Part shown: piece after piece, positions 1 to 9,525 of the stretch
Layout: each line of letters opens with the position of its first letter
Numbering within the stretch: the first letter of the stretch is position 1
Assembly: GCF_014650175.1 (NCBI RefSeq)
Contig: NZ_BMUL01000013.1
Location: 1 to 64,000, forward strand
Reading direction: 5' to 3'
Length of the DNA: 64,000 bases
Source: Streptomyces termitum
GTDB taxonomy: Bacteria; Actinomycetota; Actinomycetes; Streptomycetales; Streptomycetaceae
Made by a program: the position numbers and the translations under genes
The notes under the pieces: generated by a model
Told to the model about the DNA's origin: nothing
Seen by the model: the letters and a program-made list of their open reading frames with translations, nothing else
Database searches by the model: none

Positions 1-3000
1 ACCGAGGTGAGCCGCGGTTTCGACGCGTACGGGATGGTCTCCACGGAGTCCTCCACCGGCGACACCGCCAAGCCCGGCGACGAACAGTGCGTCACCACCA
101 CCTACGCCCGCAACACCGGGGCGAACATCCTGACCCCGGTCAGCCGGGTCGAGACCGTCGCCGTCGCCTGCGGGGCCGCCGTCTCCCGCCCCGCCGACGT
201 CATCGACGACACCCGCACCTCCTACGACGGCGGCACCTTCGGCGCCGCGCCCACCCGGGCCATGGTCACCCGCACCGAGCGGATCAACGGCAAGGGCGAC
301 GGCTACGACGTCGTCACCAGCGTGCCCAGCACCTGTGGCGCCGACGCCAAGCAGCTCTGCCTGGACGTCTATGGACGCACGCTGGCCTCCGCCGATGTCT
401 ATGGAAAGGTCACGACGACCTCCTACACCCCCGCCACCGGCGAGGTGCCGGTCAGCTCGGTGGTGACCAACCCCCGCGGCCAGGCCGTGACCACGACCGT
501 CGAGCCCCTGCGCGGCCAGACCACGCAGACCTCCGACGCCAACGGCAAGGTCACCACCACCGCGTACGACCCGCTCGGCCGCACCACCAAGGTGTGGCTG
601 CCGACCCGCTCGGCCGCCACCTACCCCGATTCCCCCAACTACGCCTTCGACTATCTGGTCCGCAAGGACGGCCCCGCCGTCACCACGACGAAGACCCTGG
701 CCCACGACTCCACGTACCGCACGGCCTACACCTTCCAGGACGGCCTTCTGCGGACGCGGCAGACCCAGGAACCGTCGCCCGACGGTGCCGGGCGTCTGGT
801 GACCGAGACCTTCTACGACACGCGCGGCCAGGCCTGGCGCAGCTCGGGCAGGTTCTTCGCGACCGGTGCCGCCGAGCCCGTCCTGGTCACCGGGCAGGAC
901 CTGAACTACCCGGCCTCGGCGGACACGGAGTTCGACGGCGCCGGCCGCGTCACGGCCGTGGTCAACAAGCGGTTCGGCGACGAGGTGTCCCGGATCACGA
1001 CCACGTACACCGGTGACACCAAGACGGTCGTCCCCCCGCAGGGCGGCACCGTCGTCACCACGGTCGAGGACGCGCTGGGCCGTCCGGTGACCCAGCGGCA
1101 GTACACCAGCGCCGACCGCACCACCTCGCAGGCGACCTCGTTCGGCTACGACAAGCGCGGCCGGCTGTCCCAGGTGGAGGACCCCTCCGGGGCCGTCTGG
1201 AAGTTCACCTACGACGTCCGCGGACGCCAGGTCCAGGTGGACGACCCGGACAAGGGCACGTCGAAGTACACCTACGACCAGGGCGACCGGCTCACGGACC
1301 TCACCGACGCCCGCCTGGTGACCCTGCACACCGACTACGACGAGCTGGGCCGCAAGACGGCCGTGAAGAAGGGCTCGACCCTCCTCGCGACGTGGACGTA
1401 CGACACCGCCACCAACGGCAAGGGCCTGGTCGGCAAGTCCGTGCGCTGGGTGAACGGCCAGCCGTACGAGACGGCCATCACCTCGTACAACAGCTTCTAC
1501 CAGCCGGTGCTGCAGCAGGTGACGATCCCGGCCGCCGAGGGCCTGCTGGCCGGCACCTACAAGTGGACCAACTCCTACAACCTCAACACCGGCCAGGTGA
1601 TGTGGACCATGCAGCCCGCCGTGGGCGGACTGCCGGCGGAGAAGGTCGCCAACACCTACCAGGCGGGCTCCGGCCTGCTCAACACCGTCGGCGCGGGCTC
1701 CGACCCGATCGTGTCGGCGAACACCTACGACCACTACGGCCGCAACACCCGCAGGGAGTACGGCGCCTTCGCCCAGCACCTCTGGGAGAGCAAGGAGTAC
1801 GACGAGCACACCGGCCTGCTGGGCCGCTCGTACCTGGACCGTGAAGTGGCCCCGCAGCGCGTGGAGGACGTGAAGTACTCCTACGACGCGGTCGGCAACG
1901 TCACCTCGATCGCCTCGGCGTTCGGACAGGACGCGGGGCGGACCACGGACACCCAGTGCTTCGCGCTGGACGCCCTGCGCCGGATCACCGAGGCGTGGAC
2001 CAACACCGGCACGACCTGTGCCGCGGCTCCCTCCGCCTCCGTGGTGGGCGGCCCGGACGCGTACTGGACCTCGTACACCTACGACGCCGTCGGCAACCGG
2101 AAGACCGAGACCAGGCACAAGACGCCCTCCGGTCCCACCGCCGACACCGTCCGCACCTACGCGGCCCCGGCCGCCGGTACGCACAACCTGCCCAAGGTCA
2201 CCCAGACCGGCACCAGCCCGCACGAGGCGGTCTTCACCTACGACGCGGCGGGCAACACCAGGACCCGCCAGATCGGTACCGCCACGCCGCAGACCCTCAC
2301 GTACGACGACGAGGGCCACCTCGCCTCGGTCGCCCAGGGGGCGAACACCAGCTCGTACGTGTACGACAGCGAGGGCGGCCGCCTGATCCGCAAGGACTCC
2401 ACCGGCACCACTCTCTACCTGCCCGGCGGCAACGAGGTCAGGCTCAACAAGGCCGGCACCGCCGTCACCGGCACCCGCTACTACAAGATGGGCGGCGAGA
2501 CCGTCGCCCTGCGCACCGGCGGCAAGCTGACCTTCGTGTTCAGCGACCGCCACGGCACCGGAACCACCCAGATCTCGGCCGACGCCGCCCAGACGGTCAC
2601 CCGGCGCAAGACCGGCATCTTCGGTGACGAGCGCGGGCCCCAGCCGACGGGCTGGCTGGGGGAGAAGGGCTTCGTCGGCGGCACCAAGGACGCCGACACG
2701 GGCCTGACCCACCTCGGCGCCCGTGAGTACGACCCCGCCATCGGGCGCTTCGTCTCCGTCGACCCGATCATGAACCCGGCGGACGCCCAGCAGATGCAGG
2801 CGTACGCCTACGGGAACAACAACCCGGTCACCCAGAGCGACCCCTCGGGCCTGTACGGCGCCTGGTGCGTCACCCTGGCCTGTGTCGAGGGAACCGGCGG
2901 CACCGACACCGCACCGACCAGCAGCTGGGAGCAGATCAAGAAGGACACCTCGACCCAGGCGAACCAGCGGACCAAGGACAACAGCTCCTCCGACCGCACG

Positions 3001-3684
3001 CTCCGCAGCACCCACACGAGCAAGCCGCTGGCCAAGAAGCAGCGCGAGGTCCGCGTCAAGCAGATCATGGCCGGCAAGTTCTGGCTGGGCCGGATGATCG
3101 ACAAGATCGACGACGCCAACGAGCGGGCGTGCAGGATGACCCCCGGCCCCGAGAAGGCCGGCTGCCAGTTCAACCGCATGGCCAACCGGGACGGGGTGAG
3201 CCTCTTCGGCCTGGAGTACGGCGGCATGGAAGGACAGGTCGAGAAGCTCCTGGAGCGCATCGACGAATCCTGGCTGTCCCGGGACTCCGAGGAGGTCGAC
3301 GGGGTCCGGATGGGATTCAACAACGACGAGTTCGAGATCGCCCTCCGCCTCGCCTACGAGGGCAAGGAGGTCGTGGCCCAGGGCTCGAACACGGGTGTCG
3401 GCGGCGGCAGGAACGCCAAGGCCTTCGACGCCTGGGTCGACGGCGTACGGTCGGAGTTCAAGGCCCCGACCAGCGAGCGGGCCATCAAGACCCGCCTGAA
3501 CAAGGCCGACCAGCAGGGCGCCGACGCCGTCTACCTCAAGATCAGCAACGTGAGCAGGGAGCAGGCGCTGTACAACGTCAAGACCAACGTCTGGAAGAAC
3601 CCGAGCAATCTCACCATGGTCCGCGCCTTCGGCGGGGAGGACACCGAGCCGTGGTTCACCGTCGAGCGCCGGTTCGAGGACTAG
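1..3684 (+). CDS. RHS/YD-repeat polymorphic toxin, 3' part only
   Basis: The frame is already open at base 1, so the gene starts upstream of the window. Most of the visible protein is YD-repeat shell, with units such as YDPLGRTTKVW, YDELGRKTAV and YDAVGNRKTE. Around residue 900-950 lies the RHS core signature that closes the shell (AREYDPAIGRFVSVDP, then YAYGNNNPVTQSDPSG). The last 260 or so residues are not repeats. Their final part (EFKAP, then ADAVYLKIS) resembles the nuclease tips of CdiA/RHS toxins, probably a tRNase, but the toxin class is inference. In the family, the shell encloses the C-terminal toxin and releases it by self-cleavage. The gene 16 bases downstream is the likely immunity partner. 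No signal peptide can be judged because the N-terminus is missing. Confidence 0.85.
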   Translation, partial: TEVSRGFDAYGMVSTESSTGDTAKPGDEQCVTTTYARNTGANILTPVSRVETVAVACGAAVSRPADVIDDTRTSYDGGTFGAAPTRAMVTRTERINGKGDGYDVVTSVPSTCGADAKQLCLDVYGRTLASADVYGKVTTTSYTPATGEVPVSSVVTNPRGQAVTTTVEPLRGQTTQTSDANGKVTTTAYDPLGRTTKVWLPTRSAATYPDSPNYAFDYLVRKDGPAVTTTKTLAHDSTYRTAYTFQDGLLRTRQTQEPSPDGAGRLVTETFYDTRGQAWRSSGRFFATGAAEPVLVTGQDLNYPASADTEFDGAGRVTAVVNKRFGDEVSRITTTYTGDTKTVVPPQGGTVVTTVEDALGRPVTQRQYTSADRTTSQATSFGYDKRGRLSQVEDPSGAVWKFTYDVRGRQVQVDDPDKGTSKYTYDQGDRLTDLTDARLVTLHTDYDELGRKTAVKKGSTLLATWTYDTATNGKGLVGKSVRWVNGQPYETAITSYNSFYQPVLQQVTIPAAEGLLAGTYKWTNSYNLNTGQVMWTMQPAVGGLPAEKVANTYQAGSGLLNTVGAGSDPIVSANTYDHYGRNTRREYGAFAQHLWESKEYDEHTGLLGRSYLDREVAPQRVEDVKYSYDAVGNVTSIASAFGQDAGRTTDTQCFALDALRRITEAWTNTGTTCAAAPSASVVGGPDAYWTSYTYDAVGNRKTETRHKTPSGPTADTVRTYAAPAAGTHNLPKVTQTGTSPHEAVFTYDAAGNTRTRQIGTATPQTLTYDDEGHLASVAQGANTSSYVYDSEGGRLIRKDSTGTTLYLPGGNEVRLNKAGTAVTGTRYYKMGGETVALRTGGKLTFVFSDRHGTGTTQISADAAQTVTRRKTGIFGDERGPQPTGWLGEKGFVGGTKDADTGLTHLGAREYDPAIGRFVSVDPIMNPADAQQMQAYAYGNNNPVTQSDPSGLYGAWCVTLACVEGTGGTDTAPTSSWEQIKKDTSTQANQRTKDNSSSDRTLRSTHTSKPLAKKQREVRVKQIMAGKFWLGRMIDKIDDANERACRMTPGPEKAGCQFNRMANRDGVSLFGLEYGGMEGQVEKLLERIDESWLSRDSEEVDGVRMGFNNDEFEIALRLAYEGKEVVAQGSNTGVGGGRNAKAFDAWVDGVRSEFKAPTSERAIKTRLNKADQQGADAVYLKISNVSREQALYNVKTNVWKNPSNLTMVRAFGGEDTEPWFTVERRFED

Positions 3685-3700
3685 GAGGACGAGCACCATC

Positions 3701-4513
3701 ATGAGCAGCGATTCCGTCGTGCGGTTCATCGAGGACCGGATGGCCTCCAGCGGACTGACGGACCCCGTCGGCGTGACCTCCGTGGTCCTGCCCGGGGGCG
3801 CCCGCCTGAGCGGCTTCACCGTGCGGCCGCACCAGGCGGAGGCCGTCTGGCGGTACTGGCGCGCCCTGCGCCCGGTCACCGGCTGGACGCCCGTCGTCAC
3901 CACCTGGACCGGTCACGAGAAGCTGGGCGACCTGCTCCGGGTGGAGGGCGCCGGCTCCGAGGCGGCCCCCGAGCCGGCCGGGACCGGCGCCCGGGTGGCC
4001 GCGACCGTGCGGCGGATCATCGAGGCGGTCGTCGCGGGGACACCCGAGCACGACCGGGAGGAGGAGCGGGAGGTGACGGACCCGCAGCGGCTCGTCCACC
4101 ACCTGCGCGGCCCCTGGGGCGAAGTCCTCCCGGGCGACCCGCTGGCGTTCACCCGCCGGTGGAGCGGCCGCCTCACCCTGCTGCTGGCCGAGACGGAGGG
4201 CGGGTACCAGCTGCCCCTCTTCGTCCCCGGCCTCCTGCACAACACCAACAGCGCGGCCTCACCGACCGCCGTGGACCTCTCGCCCCGGGACCACCACGCC
4301 TTCCTGCGCCACTGGTACGACCGGTACGGCGCCGAGGTGTTCTTCATCAACGGGACCGAGGTCCAGCTCCTCGTCGACCGCCCGCCGGTCGATCCCCTGC
4401 CGGCCGCCCGGCTGGCGGTGGAGCACTACGCCTACGCCGACGAGCTGATGGACGTCGTGGAGCTCGGCGACCGACAGGTCCGGTCCGACGTGTGGTCCTT
4501 CTGGTGGGACTGA
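3701..4513 (+). CDS. DUF4253-domain protein, probable immunity protein
   Basis: 270 residues. The ATG is preceded by AGGAGG about a dozen bases upstream, and the gene begins 16 bases after the RHS toxin stop, so the two are surely co-transcribed. The C-terminal 100 residues fit DUF4253: an H-x-x-F-L-R-x-W-Y region, GAEVFFINGTEVQL, a conserved EHYAYADELMD segment and the closing W-S-F-W-W-D. The N-terminal 160 residues are less conserved and acidic. DUF4253 proteins are often found beside polymorphic toxins and are predicted immunity proteins. The role here rests on position and family, not on a known mechanism. No signal peptide or membrane segment is visible, so it should act in the cytoplasm. 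Confidence 0.75.
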   Translation: MSSDSVVRFIEDRMASSGLTDPVGVTSVVLPGGARLSGFTVRPHQAEAVWRYWRALRPVTGWTPVVTTWTGHEKLGDLLRVEGAGSEAAPEPAGTGARVAATVRRIIEAVVAGTPEHDREEEREVTDPQRLVHHLRGPWGEVLPGDPLAFTRRWSGRLTLLLAETEGGYQLPLFVPGLLHNTNSAASPTAVDLSPRDHHAFLRHWYDRYGAEVFFINGTEVQLLVDRPPVDPLPAARLAVEHYAYADELMDVVELGDRQVRSDVWSFWWD

Positions 4514-4535
4514 CGGACGGCTGAGTCGCGAGGGA

Positions 4536-4575
4536 CACCGGTGCCCCGGCGGACCATTCCGCCGGGGCACCGGTG
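4536..4575. terminator. Bidirectional intrinsic terminator
   Basis: A perfect 18-bp inverted repeat (4536-4553 and 4558-4575) with a CCAT loop lies between the convergent immunity gene and MFS gene. There is no U-tract, as is usual for Streptomyces hairpin terminators. Confidence 0.8.
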
Positions 4576-4635
4576 CGTCCGCAGCCGCCGCGACGACGCG
4601 AGCGAGGCTTCCGGCCGTACGGAGAGCCCGCCCGG

Positions 4636-6021
4636 TCACCGCTTCCCGCGCGCCGGGCGGTCCAGGGACGTGGCCACCACGGCGGCCGCGGTGAGGAGGG
4701 CGAGCGCGGCGGTGAGGAGGGCGGTGGGGGTGGGGAGGGCGCCGAGGACGGCCACGCCCAGGGCGGCGCCGGTCTGGCGGGAGGCGTTCAGGGCGCCGGA
4801 GGCGGTGCCGGTCCGGTGTGCGGGGGCCGCGCCCAGGACCGCGGTCATCAGCGGGGGGAGGGCGAAGGAGACGCCGAAGCCGAGGAGGGCCAGGCCCGCA
4901 CCCGTCGGCACCGGCGAGGTGGTGAAGGCCGGCACGAGGGTGCCCGCGCCCATCATCAGGAAGCCGGCGACGGCGGGGCCCCGGGCGCCGGTCCGGGCCA
5001 CCAGGCGGCCGGTGAGGAGCGGGTTGAAGGCCGTCGGCAGGGTGAGCGGCAGGAAGGCGAGACCGGTGGCGAAGGCCGTGTGACCGCGCTCCTGCTGGAA
5101 GGAGAGGGAGAGGACGAACAGGACGCCGGAGAGGCCGAAGTTCGCCAGGAGCCCGGCCACCAGCCCGGCGGACAGGGTCCGTTCGCGGAACAGGGACAGC
5201 GGGAGCATGGGGGCGTACGCCTCCGACTCGGGGCGGCGCTCCGCGTACAGGAACAGCGCCCCCGCCGCCGCGAACACCGCGCCCCCGGCGAGGACAGGGG
5301 GCGACCACCAGCCCTCGGGGCGGCTCTCGACCAGGGCGTAGGTCAGCCCGGTGAGGGCCAGGGCGGCGGTGCACTGCCCGAACGGATCGAGGCCCTTGGC
5401 GGGGCCGGGCGGGTCGGACGGCGCGTACCGCGTGGTGAGGACGAGGCCGGCGAGCGCGACCGGGACGTTCAGCAGGAAGACGGACCGCCAGCCGAACGCG
5501 TCGGTGAGCACGCCGCCGGCCAGGGGGCCCGCCGCGAGCGCGGTGCCGGTGATCGCGGCCCACGCGCCCATGGCCCGTGCGCGGGCCGCCGGATCGGTGT
5601 GGACGCGGGCGACGATCGCCAGCGACGCCGGCAGGAGCAGCGCGCCCGCCGCGCCGAGCAGGACGCGCAGGAGGATCAGGGCGCCCATCGAACCGGCCGC
5701 CGCCGACAGCCCGGAGAGGACGGCGAACAGCCACAGCCCGGTCAGGAGGACCCTCCGGCCGCCGTAGCGGTCGGCGAGGGCGCCGGCGGTGAGGAGCAGG
5801 GCGGCGAAGGCGAGCGTGTACCCGTTCGACACCCATTGCAGTCCGCCCAGCGAACCCGACAGGTCCGCGCCGATGGCGGGCAGCGCCACCGTGACGACCG
5901 TGGTGTCCAGCAGGACCATGAAGTAGCCGAGGGACAGGCCCAGGAGCAGCGTGCCGCGCCCTTTCGGGCGGGCGGGTGGCGTATCCGTCGCGGGGGACGG
6001 GAGGAGGGGGAGGCGGGGCAT
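4636..6021 (-). CDS. MFS drug exporter, DHA2 (14-TMS) family
   Basis: 461 residues from ATG at 6021 (MPRLPLLPSP). The open frame runs further upstream, but it loses protein-like character and crosses the divergent promoter region. The N-terminal helix carries motif D1 (LDTTVVTVALP). Motif A appears as ADRYGGRR near residue 90, and motif C-like G-x-x-x-G-P-x-x-G as AAGPLAGGVL in the fifth helix. Length and about 14 hydrophobic segments fit EmrB/QacA exporters, which extrude hydrophobic drugs by proton antiport. It is divergent from a LysR regulator 186 bp away, the usual arrangement for a regulator-controlled exporter. Substrate unknown. Confidence 0.9.
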   Translation of the reverse strand: MPRLPLLPSPATDTPPARPKGRGTLLLGLSLGYFMVLLDTTVVTVALPAIGADLSGSLGGLQWVSNGYTLAFAALLLTAGALADRYGGRRVLLTGLWLFAVLSGLSAAAGSMGALILLRVLLGAAGALLLPASLAIVARVHTDPAARARAMGAWAAITGTALAAGPLAGGVLTDAFGWRSVFLLNVPVALAGLVLTTRYAPSDPPGPAKGLDPFGQCTAALALTGLTYALVESRPEGWWSPPVLAGGAVFAAAGALFLYAERRPESEAYAPMLPLSLFRERTLSAGLVAGLLANFGLSGVLFVLSLSFQQERGHTAFATGLAFLPLTLPTAFNPLLTGRLVARTGARGPAVAGFLMMGAGTLVPAFTTSPVPTGAGLALLGFGVSFALPPLMTAVLGAAPAHRTGTASGALNASRQTGAALGVAVLGALPTPTALLTAALALLTAAAVVATSLDRPARGKR

Positions 6022-6207
6022 GGCGGTGCTCCTCGGGGGAGTGCGCGGGCGGTGGGGGCGGGCGTCGGCGACCGGCGGCGCGGGACGTCGCCGGGGCCGG
6101 TTGTGGGGGAGCGGGGATGACTGGAATCCTCGCGGCGGGGAGCCGGCGGGGGAAGCGGGCTCTCCCGATGACGATGATCGGCGGGCCCGATCGGAAGGGC
6201 GGAAGCC

Positions 6208-7122
6208 GTGGAACTGCGCCATCTCCGGACGTTCAGCGCGGTGGCGCGCACGCTCAACTTCACCCGGGCCGCGGCCGAGTTGAACTACGCGCAGTCGAGC
6301 GTCACCGAGCAGATCCAGGCCCTGGAGGCCCGGCTCTCCGTCAAGCTGTTCGACCGCGCCCACCGGCGGCTGGCGCTCACCCCGGCCGGGGAGCGCCTCG
6401 TCGCGTACGCCGACCGGATGCTCCTCCTCGAACGCGAGGCGCTGGCCGCGGTGGAGGACGACGCCCGGGAGCCCGGCGGGCCGCTGACCGTCGGCGGCCT
6501 GGAGACCCTGTGCGCGCACCGGCTCCCGCCGGTCCTCGCCCGCTACCGGCGGCTCTTCCCGAAGGTCCGGATCACCCTGCGCGAGGGCGGGCGCGGCGAA
6601 CTCCACGACGAGGTGCGGCGCGGCGGGATCGACGTGGCGCTCGCCTTCGGGACGGCGCCCGGCGACGGACTCCTCGCGAGCGAGACCCTGGCCCGCGAAC
6701 GGCTCGTGGTCGTGACGCCCCCCGGGCACCGGCTCGCCGCGCACGCGCGGATCGACGGCCCCGAACTGCGCGGGGAGTCCTTCCTCGCCACGCCCCCGGG
6801 CTGCGGCTTCCGGGAGATGCTCGACGGCCTGATCGACTCGCTGGGGGCGGCCGCGCCGACCGTCGATGCCCAGGTCGCGAGCATGGCGGCGCTGTGCCGG
6901 TGCGCGGCGGCGGGCATGGGCTGCGCCCTGCTCCCCGAGACCGCGGCGTCCGGACCCGCGGCGCGCGGCGAGGTGGCCGCCGTGCCCCTGACGGGCGCCG
7001 CGGCACGGACCGGACTCACGATGACCTGGCGGCACGGGACGGAACAGCGGCCGAGCATACGGGAGTTCCTCGCCACGGCCCGCTCGGTGCTGGGGGAGGC
7101 GGGGGGCGGGGGAGACCTCTGA
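6208..7122 (+). CDS. LysR-family transcriptional regulator
   Basis: 304 residues starting MELRHLRTFSAV, a textbook LysR N-terminus. The winged helix-turn-helix spans about residues 15-40 (FTRAAAELNYAQSSVTEQI). The substrate-binding domain follows from about residue 90 (GPLTVGGLETLCAHRL). It is divergent from the DHA2 exporter gene, with 186 bp between the two starts, so it most likely controls that exporter and itself. The last 20 residues are Gly/Ala-rich and probably disordered. The effector cannot be told from sequence. Confidence 0.9.
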   Translation: MELRHLRTFSAVARTLNFTRAAAELNYAQSSVTEQIQALEARLSVKLFDRAHRRLALTPAGERLVAYADRMLLLEREALAAVEDDAREPGGPLTVGGLETLCAHRLPPVLARYRRLFPKVRITLREGGRGELHDEVRRGGIDVALAFGTAPGDGLLASETLARERLVVVTPPGHRLAAHARIDGPELRGESFLATPPGCGFREMLDGLIDSLGAAAPTVDAQVASMAALCRCAAAGMGCALLPETAASGPAARGEVAAVPLTGAAARTGLTMTWRHGTEQRPSIREFLATARSVLGEAGGGGDL

Positions 7123-7360
7123 CGGGTCCGTCCGGGACCTGGAGGCTCGGGGCAGGCGGTCGGCTCGGGTGGGTCGAGTGAGGTGACAGAGTCGGCGCGG
7201 GCGATGGCGTACCGCTCGCCTTTTCGAATCGAATGCGCCTCGGTGCCACATGTATCCGGTCACGCAGGGGAGTTGCCGGGGCGCGGGTGTTTCCATGATC
7301 TGGAGGCACGGCGATACAGTCCGGCAGGAACCGGGCCGGTGAGCAGGGGGAGGGGCCGAC

Positions 7361-9484
7361 GTGTTGGAGGTCGTGGCGCTCAGTGCGCTGACCACGTTCC
7401 TGCTGGGGGTGGGGAACGGGGCCGCCGGGGAGATCGGCAAGAACCTGACCCTGTCGGCGGGCGCCCTGGTGCGGCGCACCCTCGGGCGGGAGACCCCGCT
7501 GCCGGACGGCGCGGAGGAGCGCCGGGAGCTGGCGGGGCGCGTCCACGCGGAGCTGGGCGGCGACGCCCGGCGGGCCGGCGAGTGGGCGCGGCTCCTGGAG
7601 GACTCCCCGTACGCGGAGGCCGAGCCGTCCCACGGGGTGATGCCCCCGGCGCCGTGGGCGTTCACGAACCAGGAGAAGGTGCTCAAGCAGCTGGTGCGGG
7701 AGGCCGACCGGCCCTGGGAGGGGCGGCCCCGGACGGTCCTGCTGTCGGGCCCGGCGGGCAGCGGTTCCACCTCGGTGGCGCTGCGGCTGGGCGCGGAGAC
7801 CCGGGACCGGTTCCCCGACGGGCAGCACTACGTCGATCTGCGCGGCGCGGCCGGGGGGACCGGTCCTGACTCGGCGGGCGTCCTGCTGCGGCTGCTGCGC
7901 GAGATGGACGTGGACCCCGATCTGGTGCCGGCCACGGAGGCGGGCCGCGAGCGGCTGTACCGGCGGTTCACCTCGGGGCGGAAGGTGCTGGTGGTGATCG
8001 ACCACGTCACCTCGGCGGCGCAGATCCGGGCCCTGGTGCCGTCGACGCCCGACGTGCTGCTGGTGGTGGTCGTGTCCGGGCCGCCGCCGCTGCTGGAGGC
8101 CGAGCGGGTGGCCGTGCCGCCGCTGGCCGACCGGCACGCGAAGCGGCTGGTGCGGAAGGTCGCCGGGCCGGAGCACGCGGCGCGGGTGAAGGCGGAGCTG
8201 CCCGGCGTGCTCGAACGCTGCCGGGGCAATCCGTTCGCCCTGCACGCGGAGGCCCGGCTGCTGACCCGGGCCGGGGCGGGACCCGTGTCCGGGGGACGGC
8301 CGGAGCATCCGGTGCGGGCCGCCGCGCACGCGGCGTCGCTCCGGCTCGGCCCGGAGGCGCTGCGCCTGTGCCGGCTGACGGCGCTCGGCGGCTGGCCCTC
8401 CGTCAGCGCGGGGCTCGCGGCGGCCGCCGCGGGTGTCGACGCGGCGACGGCGGCCCGGCTGCTCGACGAGGCGGTGGAGGTCGGCCTGCTGGAGCCGCTG
8501 CCCGATCTGCGGTACCGCTTCCGGCCCGAGGTCCGGCGGCAGCTCGCCGAGACGGCCACCGCCGCGTATGGGGTCGCGGCGTGCGCGGACGCGGTGGCCC
8601 GGGTCCTCGACGCGCTGCTCGCGCTCGTGCTGCCCGCGTCCCGCGCGGCCCTGCCGGAGAGCTGGCGGACCGAGGTGCCGGCGGAGCACCAGGAAGCCTC
8701 CGGGGCCGTTCCCGACGGGCTCGCGGTGCTGGCCGCCGAGGTCGCCAACGCGGCCCGGGGGGTCGTCGTGGCCGAGGAGCACGGGCGGATCGACACCGCG
8801 CTGTGGCTGGCCCGCGCGCTGTGGCCGCTCCAGCTGAAGGCGGGCCACTGGGACGAGGTGCTTCCGGCGCTGCGGGACGCGGCGCGGTGCGCGGAGGAGC
8901 GGCGGGCGGACGAGCGGACGGCGGCGGCCCTGCACTTCCAGCTGGCCCACTGCCTGGGCGAGACGGGCCGGTGGGAGCGGGCCGCGCGGGCGGCCCGCGC
9001 GGCCGTCACGTACGAGCGGGCGGCCGGCCACCTCCGGGGCGAGGCGTCGGCGGTCGAACTGCTGGGCCTGTTGAGCCTGAACCGGTGGGAGTACGAGGAG
9101 GCGTACGCGCGGTTCGCCGAGGCGGAGGCCGTCTACCGGCGGATCGGGCCCGGCGAGGAGGGCGCGGCGGACCTGCCGAGGGCCCTCGCGCTGATCGAGC
9201 GCCACAAGGGGCGGGCCCTGCGCGGCACGGGCCGGCTGGACGAGTCCCGCCGGTTCCTGGAGCGCGCGGTGGACTTCTTCGCCGGCCGCACCGGGGCGCC
9301 CCCGGAGGCGTACAACCGGGCCCGTGCCCTCACCGACCTGGCCGAGACCCTGCACGAGGCCGGGGACGACGCGGCGGCCCTGGACCGGATCGCCGAGGCG
9401 GAGCCGCTGCTGCCCGCCTCCGCCGCCCCGCACCGCGCCTACCTCGCCGGTCTGCGGCGTCGGTGCGCGGCGGACAGGGCCTAG
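7361..9484 (+). CDS. NB-ARC-like NTPase with TPR C-terminus, degenerate Walker A
   Basis: 707 residues from a GTG preceded by GGGGGAGGGG. The N-terminal segment (about 1-25) is hydrophobic and could be a membrane-proximal helix. A STAND/NB-ARC nucleotide-binding domain spans about residues 100-330. The P-loop at 130-137 reads GPAGSGST, so the invariant Lys is Ser. Walker B is KVLVVIDHV near 210. A winged-helix-like part follows, and from about 480 onward there are TPR-type helices (ALHFQLAHCLGETGRWERA, then repeats to the end). Relatives include AfsR-type and other actinobacterial signalling ATPases, but no SARP DNA-binding domain is present. The Lys to Ser change suggests weak or absent ATP hydrolysis. 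Partner and signal unknown. Confidence 0.7.
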   Translation: MLEVVALSALTTFLLGVGNGAAGEIGKNLTLSAGALVRRTLGRETPLPDGAEERRELAGRVHAELGGDARRAGEWARLLEDSPYAEAEPSHGVMPPAPWAFTNQEKVLKQLVREADRPWEGRPRTVLLSGPAGSGSTSVALRLGAETRDRFPDGQHYVDLRGAAGGTGPDSAGVLLRLLREMDVDPDLVPATEAGRERLYRRFTSGRKVLVVIDHVTSAAQIRALVPSTPDVLLVVVVSGPPPLLEAERVAVPPLADRHAKRLVRKVAGPEHAARVKAELPGVLERCRGNPFALHAEARLLTRAGAGPVSGGRPEHPVRAAAHAASLRLGPEALRLCRLTALGGWPSVSAGLAAAAAGVDAATAARLLDEAVEVGLLEPLPDLRYRFRPEVRRQLAETATAAYGVAACADAVARVLDALLALVLPASRAALPESWRTEVPAEHQEASGAVPDGLAVLAAEVANAARGVVVAEEHGRIDTALWLARALWPLQLKAGHWDEVLPALRDAARCAEERRADERTAAALHFQLAHCLGETGRWERAARAARAAVTYERAAGHLRGEASAVELLGLLSLNRWEYEEAYARFAEAEAVYRRIGPGEEGAADLPRALALIERHKGRALRGTGRLDESRRFLERAVDFFAGRTGAPPEAYNRARALTDLAETLHEAGDDAAALDRIAEAEPLLPASAAPHRAYLAGLRRRCAADRA

Positions 9485-9525
9485 GCGGCTGGGGGCCCGG
9501 TCGGGAGGGACCCGGTCGACCGGAG

